Below, one piece after another: positions 25,589 through 34,784 of a stretch of DNA of 64,000 nucleotides. The DNA is from Bacteroidales bacterium (GTDB taxonomy: Bacteria > Bacteroidota > Bacteroidia > Bacteroidales > UBA932). A program made the translations under genes and the position numbers. Every line of letters begins with the position of its first letter. Within the stretch, counting starts at the first letter, position 1. The stretch is taken from assembly GCA_024402115.1 (NCBI GenBank), contig JAKSJQ010000003.1, positions 28,602 through 92,601 of the forward strand. Direction: 5' to 3'. The notes under the pieces were generated by a model. It worked only from the letters and a program-made list of their open reading frames with translations. It was not told where the DNA came from and ran no database searches.

Positions 25589-27118
25589 TTATTTGTTTCT
25601 GATTATGCAGCTGTTGAAGGAATGCGGTTCGGTGCGGAGGTTGAGGTACTTCCCCTCGATCTTCACGCAGATCTGCGATGCCTCGTCCGTGAAGTTGCCT
25701 GCAGCCACGAGATACCTGCCCTCGCCGCCGTCGGCAAGCCTGTATACAACTACAGGGGTCTTGCTGTATTCACGTCCGGCATAGCCGACCATGCGGCTAC
25801 CAGGAGTCACGAAGTGGCTGAAATGCTTGTATGCATAGTACTCCGGAGTGAGGCGCATCTTCCTTGTCTGGCTATCCACCTGGATGAGGGCGTTCTGCTT
25901 CCATCCCCATGTCGACTCGCCGTGGTCCTTGAGTATGAAGTTCCAGTTGTAGTACTCCTCGCAACCGTTGCCGAGGTTGTCTGCGATGAGGAAGAAAGTG
26001 TGCTCACCAGCTGCCCAGTCCATGTCTCCGTTGCCGCACTCGCTCTCGCTCTGCATGAGCTTCAGCTTCGGGTAGCGTTCGCGGAGGGCAGGGAGGTTCT
26101 CACGGCACTCCCACTGGGTTCCGATTCCCTTGATGTTCTTCTGCAGAGTCCTGTCGTCGAGAATCTTCTCCACATAGTCAAGACGGTTGGTGTTGAACGT
26201 ACCGATCCAGAGCTCGACTTCGGGATGTGCCTTCTGGAGCGCCGGGGCGAGGTATTCGTTGTTGAAGCGGAGAGTTCCTTCTGCCGTCCATGCGCATCCC
26301 GGGTATGCTGTGTACGAGTACGCCTCGTTCTGGTACATGACCTTCGTGATTGGGAGACCCTGCTCCGCGTAGAGGTCGATGAAGCGGCAGAACATGCGTG
26401 CATAAGCCTCGAGATAGCGCGGCTCCTGGATGAAATAGTCCTGAAGCGCGAGCCTGCGCGGGAATACACCGCTTCTGTCGCCGAGAAGCTTCATCTCGTC
26501 AGGGTCGACCTCGATGTCTTCGGCAGTCTCGCCCGGACGCTCATAGAGCATGTAGTCCTTGCGCGGGTCCTGGGTGTTGTACCTGCTTGAAAGGACACAG
26601 TATTCATTGTTGATCTTCATCCATGCCGGAGGTGACCATGGGGACACGAAGAGCTGCAGCTGCGGACAGTAGCGCTGAGCGGCCCTCGCAAGAGGGATGA
26701 TGTTCTGCTTGTCGTGCTCGATGTTGAAGTAGCGGAGGTTGAAGTCGCCCGGAACATCGGAGCAGCTGTACCATGCCCTTGCGTAGTCATTCGCGTTCAT
26801 CGATACGCGTCCATGGGTGAAGCGGAGGTCTCCGTCAGCCGCGAATATGCCGTGCATCACGGCTTCCTGATCGTCCCTCGAAAGGAGGTTGAATGCGTCC
26901 CAGTCAAGCTCGTTGAAGGTTGTTCCCCATGCGTGGAAGACGGTGCCGTCCTCGTCGCCCCTGACCTCGATCACGGCAGGGCTCTCAGCCTTGGTGGAGA
27001 GATTCATGCTGCCGGATTCCCATTCCCGGTTCTCAGTGGTGGTGTATGTCGTGACCTTCTGTGCGAAGCATGCGGTACCGATAAGCATCATCGATGCTGC
27101 AATTAATGACTTTTTCAT
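25589..27118 (-). CDS. Glycoside hydrolase family 30
   Basis: The 509-residue secreted enzyme has a signal peptide ending TACFAQ. The (beta/alpha)8 barrel shows GH30 hallmarks: FVSPWSPPAWMKIN, the acid/base Glu in KVMYQNEAYSYTAYPGC and the nucleophile Glu in LMQSESECGNG. A C-terminal beta-sandwich follows (after about residue 430). The family includes beta-glucosylceramidase, endo-beta-1,6-glucanase and xylanases. The subfamily is not resolved here. It heads an operon with the GH97 gene and is divergent from a histidine kinase with a periplasmic sensor domain. A TATCTTTG box on the minus strand (27138-27145) is the likely promoter. Confidence 0.88.
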   Translation of the reverse strand: MKKSLIAASMMLIGTACFAQKVTTYTTTENREWESGSMNLSTKAESPAVIEVRGDEDGTVFHAWGTTFNELDWDAFNLLSRDDQEAVMHGIFAADGDLRFTHGRVSMNANDYARAWYSCSDVPGDFNLRYFNIEHDKQNIIPLARAAQRYCPQLQLFVSPWSPPAWMKINNEYCVLSSRYNTQDPRKDYMLYERPGETAEDIEVDPDEMKLLGDRSGVFPRRLALQDYFIQEPRYLEAYARMFCRFIDLYAEQGLPITKVMYQNEAYSYTAYPGCAWTAEGTLRFNNEYLAPALQKAHPEVELWIGTFNTNRLDYVEKILDDRTLQKNIKGIGTQWECRENLPALRERYPKLKLMQSESECGNGDMDWAAGEHTFFLIADNLGNGCEEYYNWNFILKDHGESTWGWKQNALIQVDSQTRKMRLTPEYYAYKHFSHFVTPGSRMVGYAGREYSKTPVVVYRLADGGEGRYLVAAGNFTDEASQICVKIEGKYLNLRTEPHSFNSCIIRNK

Positions 27119-27137
27119 TTTCGTGTTATTATTGACC

Positions 27138-27145
27138 CAAAGATA
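27138..27145 (-). promoter_or_regulatory. -7 box of the GH30-GH97 operon
   Basis: TATCTTTG on the minus strand lies 20 bp before the GH30 start. No TTG at the normal spacing was found. Confidence 0.4.
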
Positions 27146-27229
27146 CGCATTTTGATTATTCCATAACTCTATTTGTCAAAATGGTAACTGAAGAATGGCG
27201 AGGTTTTCTTTTCGATGAAGAAATATTGT

Positions 27230-27237
27230 TAGATTTG
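27230..27237 (+). promoter_or_regulatory. -7 box of the histidine kinase gene
   Basis: TAGATTTG ends 25 bp before the chosen ATG at 27263. It is preceded by a T-rich stretch and not by a clear TTG. Confidence 0.4.
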
Positions 27238-27262
27238 TTGAGGCTTGTCAACGAATCTAGTT

Positions 27263-29569
27263 ATGCGAATCTATACCATCTTAGTCGGTCTTTTGCTTTC
27301 TCTCTCCGTATGGGCTGCGCAAGGAAGCCAAGCGATGTCCCATCAATCGGTTTATACTACTGATCCTGAAATAGACTTGCTCGTCATCTCATCGTATTCT
27401 TCATACTACAGGTGGAGCAGCAACATCACCGAGCACATAGCACAGACCAGTGCCAGGAATTATGGAAAGAAGGTATCTACCGTGTCTTTGTCGCTTATGC
27501 GTGTGAATACGAAACAGGACATGGATTCGCTGACGGTGAGCCTTCGCCGTACTCTCGATGAATTTCGCCCGAGGAATATCGTTGTCGTTGGCAGCAGCTC
27601 ATTTGCGTTCTGTGATGACATCAATGATTGGTATCCGGATATCCCAATGGTCCTGATCGGTGGTCAGACCATGGCGGGAACGAAAGAGCAGGTGCTGAGG
27701 AAGGAGGCCATAACGGAAGGAAACTCGATCACGACTTCTGACCTGAGAGCGAAATACAATATCACAGTCCAGAACACCCCTGTTTTCCTCAAGGAGGAGC
27801 TGGCTATGATAGTGGACATGATGCCTGAGCTGAAAACAATATACTATATCAACGGAGAAGATCAGTTCAGCAAGAGCAAAGAGCTTATTTTCCGGCAGCA
27901 TCTGAGCGAGTTCAGTGACAGTATAGAATTGAGAACGCTCAACAGCGGAGAGATGAATACCGAGGAACTGCTCGAAATCACCAAATCGCTGGATCCTCGC
28001 ACGAATGCCATTATCTACGCGTCGTGGCTCAACGTGAACATGGCGAAGAATTCACCTTTCCTGATGAATCAGGTGGTCTATCTTCTGGATCAGTCCAGCG
28101 CCCCTATGTTCGTGCTCCGAGACAACGGTATGATGGAAGAGCATAGTGATATTGTCGGTGGTTGTTTCCTTGATGAGGCTGACTACTACAAGAGTCTTGA
28201 CCACTGCCTTGAACAGATCTTCGCCGGAACGCCTGCACGTGATATCCCAGACTATGTTGCCCCAAGTCCTGTCAAGATGTTCAATTACGGTGCTCTGAAA
28301 CGCTATGGTATTGATGAGTCGAACTGGCCTGAGGATGCGATAATCATGGACAAGCCGTTGCCGTTCTACAAGGAATACAGCGATGCTATCTATATCGTCC
28401 TGTTTGTCATATTGTCCTATCTTATCCTGTTCCTTGCGACGATTGCTCTGAAGAACAGGAAGATGAATCAGATGTCCCAATACTATAAGAATCTCGTTGA
28501 CAACCTTCCTATTCACTACGTCAAGCTCAAGCTTGTCCGCGATGACGATGGACTTGTATTCGAACTAAAGGGACTTTTCGCAAATCAGGCGTTCAAGCGC
28601 GTTTCCCAGTCTCTTGGCGGCCTTTTCATCGGTGTGGGTGCCCATACTGTCCTGCCCAAGTCCGCAGATGATTTCATCTCAAACGTCAATAATGCGGCAA
28701 AGAAAGACCTCCCGTACACCAGATTCATGTTCAATCTGGTCGAACTGGGTACGTATTATGAGATGGTAGTGCTTTTCAATGACGACGATACCATCGATGT
28801 GTTTGCAATCAACATGACTGAACAGAAGCTGGCTGAAGAAGCCCTCAAGATTGCAAAGGAGAAGGCTGAGAATTCGGATAAGCAGAAGACTCGTTTCGTA
28901 CAGAACATGAGTCACGAGATCCGAACTCCGCTTAATGCGATCGTCGGATTTGCACAGCTGCTGTCCCTTCCTGACGGATATAACACTGAGGAGGAGAAGA
29001 ACCAGTATTCAAGCTTCATCCAGAGCAACTCGAACATGCTGATGATGCTCATAGATGACATTCTGGATCTTGGCGATGTGGAGAATGGAAACTATAAGGT
29101 CGAGTTGGGTGATGCACCGTGCAACGAGATGTGCCGACAGGCAATAAAGTCAGTTGAATACAGGACTCCTGAAGGCGTCAGGATGTACTTCACGACAGAG
29201 GTGGATGATTCATTCGTTGTCTATACTGACCCGCGAAGGGTGCAGCAGGTACTCATCAACTATCTCACAAACGCCTGCAAGCATACTGCTGAAGGTGAGA
29301 TTCAGGTCCACCTCTCGAAAAGCGAGGAACCAGGCAAGCTGGTGTTCAGCGTTAGAGATACTGGAACTGGTGTGCCACCGGAGCAGGCGGAAAACATTTT
29401 CGAGCGTTTTTCTAAGCTGGATGCATTCAAGCAAGGAGCTGGACTCGGACTCAATATCTGTCGCACTATCGCAGACAAACTCGGTGGAAGTGTCCGTCTG
29501 GATACCTCCTACACGGATGGCGCACGTTTCCTGTTCGTGCTGCCGTTGATAGAAAAGACTACAGTCTGA
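27263..29569 (+). CDS. Sensor histidine kinase with a periplasmic binding-protein-like domain
   Basis: The 768-residue protein has a signal/anchor helix at the start (IYTILVGLLLSLSVWAA). About 340 periplasmic residues follow that resemble an ABC-type sugar-binding fold (VVVGSSSFAFCDDINDWYPDIPMVLIGGQ across two segments). Next come a transmembrane helix (YIVLFVILSYLILFLATIAL), a PAS-like region, a short coiled coil and a kinase core. The phospho-acceptor is H551 in MSHEIRTPLN. The N box (LINYLTNACKHT), the G1 box (DTGTGVPPEQ) and the G2 box (GAGLGLNICRT) are intact. It has no receiver or DNA-binding domain, unlike true hybrid two-component systems, and no response regulator is adjacent. The divergent GH30-GH97 operon is the obvious target, by inference. 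Confidence 0.88.
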   Translation: MRIYTILVGLLLSLSVWAAQGSQAMSHQSVYTTDPEIDLLVISSYSSYYRWSSNITEHIAQTSARNYGKKVSTVSLSLMRVNTKQDMDSLTVSLRRTLDEFRPRNIVVVGSSSFAFCDDINDWYPDIPMVLIGGQTMAGTKEQVLRKEAITEGNSITTSDLRAKYNITVQNTPVFLKEELAMIVDMMPELKTIYYINGEDQFSKSKELIFRQHLSEFSDSIELRTLNSGEMNTEELLEITKSLDPRTNAIIYASWLNVNMAKNSPFLMNQVVYLLDQSSAPMFVLRDNGMMEEHSDIVGGCFLDEADYYKSLDHCLEQIFAGTPARDIPDYVAPSPVKMFNYGALKRYGIDESNWPEDAIIMDKPLPFYKEYSDAIYIVLFVILSYLILFLATIALKNRKMNQMSQYYKNLVDNLPIHYVKLKLVRDDDGLVFELKGLFANQAFKRVSQSLGGLFIGVGAHTVLPKSADDFISNVNNAAKKDLPYTRFMFNLVELGTYYEMVVLFNDDDTIDVFAINMTEQKLAEEALKIAKEKAENSDKQKTRFVQNMSHEIRTPLNAIVGFAQLLSLPDGYNTEEEKNQYSSFIQSNSNMLMMLIDDILDLGDVENGNYKVELGDAPCNEMCRQAIKSVEYRTPEGVRMYFTTEVDDSFVVYTDPRRVQQVLINYLTNACKHTAEGEIQVHLSKSEEPGKLVFSVRDTGTGVPPEQAENIFERFSKLDAFKQGAGLGLNICRTIADKLGGSVRLDTSYTDGARFLFVLPLIEKTTV

Positions 29570-29581
29570 GCTATGGCCTGA

Positions 29582-30838
29582 TCAAAGCGTTATGGCGTCG
29601 ACCAGACTTTCTGTGTGATGGCCGGGGATTATCACATGGTGGTTGCCAAGCGGCTCTGTCAGCATGTAGTCTCGCAATCCTTTGGCCTTGACTATGATCT
29701 GAGTCCTGCAGAGATTGTTCTCGTACTGGTTTCTCTCTATTTCAACATCCTCGATCACGCATTCGTTCAGGTCTGCTCCGATCTTTATGACGGTAGCTGC
29801 ACCCGGCGCGAATTCTCCGTGAACCGCCACGCCTGTTCCGGATTCGAAATGGGTGTCATAGCAGTAGTTTTCGATGATGTCAAGCGGAACGGTGCAGTGG
29901 GCAAAGAGCAGACTGTCACCCTGAGCCTTCGACAGGTTGACCTGAAAGCTGGACTTTGATGTCACCTCCTTTGCCACGGCCATCGTAAGCATTGCCGGCA
30001 CATCGCCCTCGCAGGTGCCTGTGATGCCTTCGCTGTTGAGGATGGCCAGAGCCATGCAGCCGGTATTGCCTATGGTTCCGAGAAGGTCGAAACAGCGGAT
30101 GGTGAGGCCGGACAGACCGTACCTGTCGACAATCTTCCTCTGAGCGCAGTAGACCGCTATGGATCTGCTGAAGCTTTCCGGGCTGATGGGCTTGCCGTAT
30201 TTAGCTGTGTTGAGGTCTTTGAGTCCGGCCTTTTCAATTGCTGTCCTGATCTCCCCGCAGCTGACCGTCTCTATCTCACGCAGCAGCTCGGACATCTCTA
30301 TTTCAATCAGCTCCACTCCGAGCATCTCCCTTGCCTTTGCCGGATCCACGTCGCTGCTGATGAGCCAGTCGGACGGTTTCCCTATGACACCCATCTTCCT
30401 GCCCTCGAGAATTCTGTTCTTCATGAGTTTCCTCCTCATGCTTCCGGAAGTCGTGACAGTCGATCCTTTGAGTGTACGGGCAATCTCGTCCGCACTTCCG
30501 TGGACTATCTGCCCGGGTATGTCGTGCTGACGCAGGTAGGAGAGTATTTCCATGGACGCAGCGAGCGAATTGCTCTGTCCGCTGGTGAGCAGCCGTACGG
30601 TCTTGCCTCCGGGAATGATGGGAGAGCCATCCTCGGCGAATACGGCCTTGAAACTGCCTTCAGTCCCTCCGGTTCTTACGTAAATCACATCATCTCCCTG
30701 GCCGTAGTCTCCGTAATGCTGACCCTTGTGACAGAACCCGCTGTCCATGGCTTTCTCTATATCTTGAATGAAACGCTCCTCACGGGCGTTGAGGGACATC
30801 TCGCCGTGCAGATCGGATGTAAGTGTGTAAAGGTTCAT
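29582..30838 (-). CDS. L-fucose/L-arabinose isomerase-like protein
   Basis: The 418-residue protein has an L-fucose isomerase-like C-terminal end. SGTGVAVHGEFAPGAATVIKIG and then EPLGNHHVIIPGHH match the metal/substrate-binding block seen in fucose and arabinose isomerase relatives. The N-terminal two thirds fit the cytoplasmic fold of that group. ATG 30838 was chosen (MNLYTLTSDLHGEMS). An upstream ATG at 30931 would overlap the divergent gene's promoter. The gene is convergent with the histidine kinase, and a second, better-matched fucI-like gene lies at the right end of the window. Activity is uncertain. Confidence 0.6.
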   Translation of the reverse strand: MNLYTLTSDLHGEMSLNAREERFIQDIEKAMDSGFCHKGQHYGDYGQGDDVIYVRTGGTEGSFKAVFAEDGSPIIPGGKTVRLLTSGQSNSLAASMEILSYLRQHDIPGQIVHGSADEIARTLKGSTVTTSGSMRRKLMKNRILEGRKMGVIGKPSDWLISSDVDPAKAREMLGVELIEIEMSELLREIETVSCGEIRTAIEKAGLKDLNTAKYGKPISPESFSRSIAVYCAQRKIVDRYGLSGLTIRCFDLLGTIGNTGCMALAILNSEGITGTCEGDVPAMLTMAVAKEVTSKSSFQVNLSKAQGDSLLFAHCTVPLDIIENYCYDTHFESGTGVAVHGEFAPGAATVIKIGADLNECVIEDVEIERNQYENNLCRTQIIVKAKGLRDYMLTEPLGNHHVIIPGHHTESLVDAITL

Positions 30839-30895
30839 GGTAAATTTCTTGTTCGGTAAAAATAGCGATTCTCTCCGAGATTCGCTTATTTTGTT

Positions 30896-30903
30896 TAATT
30901 TTG
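30896..30903 (+). promoter_or_regulatory. -7 box of the metallopeptidase-like lipoprotein gene
   Basis: TAATTTTG lies 28 bp before the ATG at 30932, a typical distance. It overlaps the upstream region of the divergent fucose-isomerase-like gene. Confidence 0.4.
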
Positions 30904-30931
30904 TGAGTGTAATATCAATCAGAAGATTCAA

Positions 30932-31870
30932 ATGAAAAAAACAGCCTTCATTGCAGTTCTTACAGCCGCTCTTTTCTCATTCGGCGCGTCTTGCGACAAT
31001 GGCGGGGTCGTCGATCCTGCCAAGAACCCCGGCAAGACCGAGATACCTGATGGACCGGGCACTCCGGGCGAAAACCCAGGCGAAGATCCGGGTGAGAACC
31101 CAGGCGAGGACGGCAAGGACGTGGTGACCACCCCTCCAGCAGACCTTACCCAGTGGCTCAACTATAAGGAATCACCGCTCGACCCTTTCTACCAGAAGTA
31201 CGTGAACTGCGACGGACTCCCTGTCCTCTCTTCCAAGAATGTCGCTGACGAGGCACTTCTCCAGGCCTGCTACATCGCAAGGGAGATGACCAGAAAGCAT
31301 CCTGAGGCGAGGACCGAGATGATAAAGTGCCACTTCCGCATCGGAGTAGTCGGATACAAGGAGAATATCACAGACCTTCCAGAGTGCAGTGTCATGCCTA
31401 TCTGGTGGCCTGATACAGACTGGAATGCCCGTGGACGCGGATATGGCGCGACCGAGGCTCTGCCGGTGATGTCAATAGGTGAGGAGAACCTCATCAAGAT
31501 TCCGAATTTCCAGGAAAGGTACTACAGCGAGAGCATCATGGTCCATGAGTTCGGACACAATGTCGATTTCGCAATGCGCCGCGTGGACTCAAAGTTCAAG
31601 AAGGACCTTGTCAACGCTTATAACAACGCCAAGGTTAAGGGACTCTGGAAAGGTACATATTCTATGGACAACGATGCCGAATACTTCGCCGAGGGTGCGC
31701 AGGCATGGTACAACACCTGCCGAATGGTCGTACCTAACGTGAACGGCAGCGGATCGTTCAAGCTCAAGACCCGCGAGCAGCTCAAGGACTATGACCCTAT
31801 GCTCTACGACCTCCTCGCGTACACTTTCCCTGAGGAGCAGCTCACAGGCTATCATTTCGATTACGAATAG
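30932..31870 (+). CDS. Zinc metallopeptidase-like lipoprotein
   Basis: The 312-residue protein has a lipoprotein signal (ALFSFGASC, Cys about residue 21). A flexible acidic spacer of PGENPGEDPG-type repeats follows (about residues 33-63). The globular part holds the zinc-binding helix HEFGH (H205-E206-F-G-H209) in MVHEFGHNVDFAMRR and, further on, EYFAEGAQAWYNT. That segment supplies a downstream Glu, as in gluzincin-type peptidases. I cannot place it in a named peptidase family with confidence. It lies 30 bp ahead of the CE15 esterase gene and is probably co-transcribed. Cell-surface location is expected. Confidence 0.65.
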   Translation: MKKTAFIAVLTAALFSFGASCDNGGVVDPAKNPGKTEIPDGPGTPGENPGEDPGENPGEDGKDVVTTPPADLTQWLNYKESPLDPFYQKYVNCDGLPVLSSKNVADEALLQACYIAREMTRKHPEARTEMIKCHFRIGVVGYKENITDLPECSVMPIWWPDTDWNARGRGYGATEALPVMSIGEENLIKIPNFQERYYSESIMVHEFGHNVDFAMRRVDSKFKKDLVNAYNNAKVKGLWKGTYSMDNDAEYFAEGAQAWYNTCRMVVPNVNGSGSFKLKTREQLKDYDPMLYDLLAYTFPEEQLTGYHFDYE

Positions 31871-31900
31871 GATACAGAGAACACTTATAACCACATAGAC

Positions 31901-33304
31901 ATGAAGATACATTCTCTTCTCAGCGCGGCCCTGCTTGCATTGATGCTTTCGCAGGGCGAGGCTTCGGCTCAGTTCGGCTTCCCAAGGATGAACAGGGACA
32001 GCCTTGATGCACTTACAAACGCCGATCAGGCGAACATGATGAAGCAGCTCGGCCTGACCAGTCTCAGACCCGGCCGTGACGGTTATTCAACCGATCCGGC
32101 GATAGGTGCGAACTACGACGAGATGATCGCCAACCCGTATCTGAACTATCCTGACCCGCTGGTGAACTTCGACGGCAGGAAGGTGAAGAACGCGAAGATG
32201 TGGTTCAACGTGCGCCGTCCCGAGCTCATCAAGGTCTTCGAGGACGAGTTCTATGGACACATCCCAGCCAACGTTCCGGGAGTGAAATGGCAGGTCGTCA
32301 GCGAAGAGAGGAAGATGGTCGGCTCGACTCCGTGCATCAGCAGGCAGCTTGCAGGTGTCGTCGACAATTCATCATACCCTGCCATAGAGGTGACCATCCA
32401 GGCCGAGATCGTATGGCCGGAGAACGCGCCGAAGAACATCCCTGTCATCATGGAGTTCGGCTTCATCATGGGCAACATGCCGATGAGGATGCCTATGGGA
32501 CCTAACGCCGGCCCTCAGCGCAAGCCGTGGACCGAGCAGGTGGTTGAGCGCGGCTGGGCTGCATGCACCATCAATCCGACCTCGTTCCAGACGGACGGCG
32601 CGCATGGCCTCCGTCAGGGCATCATCGGACTCTGCAACAAGGGAGAGTACCGCAAGCCGACAGACTGGGGTACGCTCCGTGCATGGGGCTGGGGAGCGTC
32701 TAAGCTCGTGGACTATTTCGAGAGCGAGCCTCAGTTCGATGCGACCAAGGTTGCAGTCGAGGGTAACTCAAGGTATGGAAAGACAGCCCTTGTGGCAGCT
32801 GTGTTCGACGACAGGATCGCAGCGTCCTTCCCGTCATCGGCGGGAAAGGCCGGCACTGCACCTTGGAGACGTTTCTGCGGTGAGACCGTCGAGAACATCG
32901 CAGCAAGCAGCGAATATCACTGGATGTGCGGAAACTTCCTCAAATATGCGAGCGACCCGTATTCTGCTGCAGACATGCCTGTGGACCAGCATGAACTCGT
33001 CGCAATCTGCGCACCGCGTCCTGTGCTCGTTTCGAGCGGCACCTTCTCTGCTGACAAGTGGCAGGACCTCATCGGCATGCACATGACAGCGCGCATGGCT
33101 TCTCCTGTCTATGATCTCGTGTGTGACGGTGGACTCAGAGGTGACACTCCTGAAATCCGTACAGACATTTTCCCAGGCATGAATGTGGGACTAATGGGCG
33201 GACGCCTTGCGTTCCGTATGCACGATGGCGGACATGAGCCAGGTCCGAACTGGCCGTACTTCCTCGACATGTTCGACAAATATGTCGTGAAGGGACAGAA
33301 ATAG
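31901..33304 (+). CDS. CE15-type glucuronoyl esterase
   Basis: The 467-residue exported protein has a signal peptide (ending near residue 24, EASAQ). In the alpha/beta-hydrolase domain the nucleophile is S290 in VEGNSRYGKTAL, corresponding to the G-x-S-R-x-G-K signature of family CE15. A probable histidine lies in MHDGGHEPGPNW near the C-terminus, and an acidic partner follows WGWGASKLVDYF. CE15 enzymes cleave the ester between lignin alcohols and 4-O-methyl-glucuronic acid on xylan, although bacterial members vary. The gene follows the metallopeptidase-like lipoprotein. Confidence 0.82.
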   Translation: MKIHSLLSAALLALMLSQGEASAQFGFPRMNRDSLDALTNADQANMMKQLGLTSLRPGRDGYSTDPAIGANYDEMIANPYLNYPDPLVNFDGRKVKNAKMWFNVRRPELIKVFEDEFYGHIPANVPGVKWQVVSEERKMVGSTPCISRQLAGVVDNSSYPAIEVTIQAEIVWPENAPKNIPVIMEFGFIMGNMPMRMPMGPNAGPQRKPWTEQVVERGWAACTINPTSFQTDGAHGLRQGIIGLCNKGEYRKPTDWGTLRAWGWGASKLVDYFESEPQFDATKVAVEGNSRYGKTALVAAVFDDRIAASFPSSAGKAGTAPWRRFCGETVENIAASSEYHWMCGNFLKYASDPYSAADMPVDQHELVAICAPRPVLVSSGTFSADKWQDLIGMHMTARMASPVYDLVCDGGLRGDTPEIRTDIFPGMNVGLMGGRLAFRMHDGGHEPGPNWPYFLDMFDKYVVKGQK

Positions 33305-33305
33305 A

Positions 33306-34157
33306 TTATCTGAGGTAATCCTCAAGCGAATTCCAGAGACTCAAGCTGTCTTCTACGCCGAGATCGTAGAGCGCCTTGAGTCTCTTCGCGTCTTTCTCCA
33401 GTCTTCCGACTTTCTCAAGGCGCGAGGGACGGATCACGAAGATCTTGCCTTCCTGTTCGAGACGGGCTATCTGGGCTATGCGCCTGTCGTAGTTCGCGCT
33501 CCTGCGGGCACAGGTGTCGAGGAACTCCTTCCTCTTGGGATAGAAAATCTTGCACAGGCGGTCGAGATTTTCGGAGTGGCAGTCGGAGAGGGGACGGGTG
33601 AGTACGACGACTATGCGGTCGCAGCCTGTGGATATGCATTTGTCCAACGGGATGTTGTCGCTCACGCCTCCGTCGAGGTATGGGACGCCGTCGATCTCGA
33701 CCATACTGGAGAGGAAGGGGAGCGATGCCGAGGCGCGGATGATGTCCATCTGCCGGTCAGGGTCGCTGAGAAGCATGTATTCCGGCTTGCCGGTGAGGAC
33801 GTTGGTTGCGGTCGCGTAGAACTCGATACAGGAAGCCTTGAAAGCCTCATTGTCGAATGGGTCAAGCGCTCGTGGCAGCTTGTCGTAGGCGAATTCCGTG
33901 TTGACGACGTTTCCGGTGGTGAGATAGGACCAGAAGCTGACATAATCCCTCCTTCCCACGAACCTGGTGTTGTAGCGAAGGACTCTGCCGCGCTGCCCGG
34001 AAGGAAGGTTGACTCCGAAGGTCACGCCAGCGGAAGTGCCGCAGATTACGTCTGGCATGAATCCATGGTCCATCATCACGTCCATGACTCCGGCCGTGTA
34101 TAGACCTCTCATGCCTCCTCCTTCGAGTACCAATCCTATCTTCTTTCCATCAGTCAT
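33306..34157 (-). CDS. Patatin-like phospholipase
   Basis: The 283-residue protein of the RssA/patatin family has the oxyanion loop GGGMRGLY (residues 13-20), the nucleophile S42 in GTSAG (40-44) and the catalytic aspartate in PYLDGGVSDNIPL. The catalytic dyad is complete, so activity as a lipid acyl hydrolase is expected. There is no signal peptide. A TAAATTTG box (34163-34170, minus strand) ends six bases before the start codon, so the mRNA may be leaderless. Confidence 0.88.
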   Translation of the reverse strand: MTDGKKIGLVLEGGGMRGLYTAGVMDVMMDHGFMPDVICGTSAGVTFGVNLPSGQRGRVLRYNTRFVGRRDYVSFWSYLTTGNVVNTEFAYDKLPRALDPFDNEAFKASCIEFYATATNVLTGKPEYMLLSDPDRQMDIIRASASLPFLSSMVEIDGVPYLDGGVSDNIPLDKCISTGCDRIVVVLTRPLSDCHSENLDRLCKIFYPKRKEFLDTCARRSANYDRRIAQIARLEQEGKIFVIRPSRLEKVGRLEKDAKRLKALYDLGVEDSLSLWNSLEDYLR

Positions 34158-34162
34158 GAATA

Positions 34163-34191
34163 CAAATTTAGTGAAGATTTTTCTATATTTG
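34163..34191. promoter_or_regulatory. Divergent -7 boxes: patatin and ECF sigma factor
   Basis: TAAATTTG on the minus strand (34163-34170) serves the patatin gene with almost no leader. TATATTTG on the plus strand (34184-34191) would start the sigma-factor message near 34195. Confidence 0.5.
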
Positions 34192-34211
34192 CACCGTCAA
34201 AGTTAGTAGTT

Positions 34212-34754
34212 TTGTCGGTTCAGAGGTCACAATTATTGGGTAAGGAACTCCTTGTCGCAATCAGGGAGGGTGACGAATGCGCCTTTGAACTCTTCTACAG
34301 AATGGAGAGGAACAACCTCGTCCATTTCGTAAGCAACTACGCAATCTCCAAGGAACAATCAGAAGACATAGCCCAGGAATCCCTGTTGAAGATATGGGAA
34401 ACCAAGGACAATCTCAACGTGGACGGAAACGTTCGCGCCCTTGTCTTTACGATTGCGAGAAATAAGGCTCTGGACTATCTCAGGACCAAGAGTGATACGG
34501 AATCGCTCGATGCCTGTGCCTATCTGGAAGACGAGAGTCTCGACGCTCAGATCAATGCCCTGGACCTCGCTCGACTCATCGAGAAGACCTTCGACCAGCT
34601 CCCTGAGAAGACCAGAAATACCTTCCTGATGAGCCGTAGGGAAGGACTCTCAAACATCGAAATCGCAAAGAGGGAGCATGTGAGCGTCAAGGCCATCGAG
34701 TACAGAATCTCACAGGCTCTGAAAAATTTCAGAAAAATCAAGGAATCGTTTTAG
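34212..34754 (+). CDS. ECF-type RNA polymerase sigma factor of the SusCD locus
   Basis: The 180-residue sigma-70 family protein has region 2 (FVSNYAISKEQSEDIAQESLLKIW) and region 4 (LPEKTRNTFLMSRREGLSNIEIAKREHV). This fits the Bacteroidetes ECF group that pairs with FecR anti-sigma factors. No ATG is available upstream of region 2. The likely start is TTG at 34212 (or TTG 34236), about 17 nt from the predicted transcription start, which implies weak translation. Next in line are fecR, susC and susD, the usual trans-envelope signalling set. Binding of substrate by SusC would release this sigma factor to transcribe the locus. Confidence 0.9.
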   Translation: MSVQRSQLLGKELLVAIREGDECAFELFYRMERNNLVHFVSNYAISKEQSEDIAQESLLKIWETKDNLNVDGNVRALVFTIARNKALDYLRTKSDTESLDACAYLEDESLDAQINALDLARLIEKTFDQLPEKTRNTFLMSRREGLSNIEIAKREHVSVKAIEYRISQALKNFRKIKESF

Positions 34755-34784
34755 GGTAGAGCGTAGTTTTCTCGTATATAGAGT

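Noticed and set aside
25583..26590. 335-codon plus-strand frame across the GH30 gene
   Set aside because: It is the antisense of GH30 codons with Val/Leu/Glu bias. It has no start context or promoter and conflicts with the well-supported GH30 frame.
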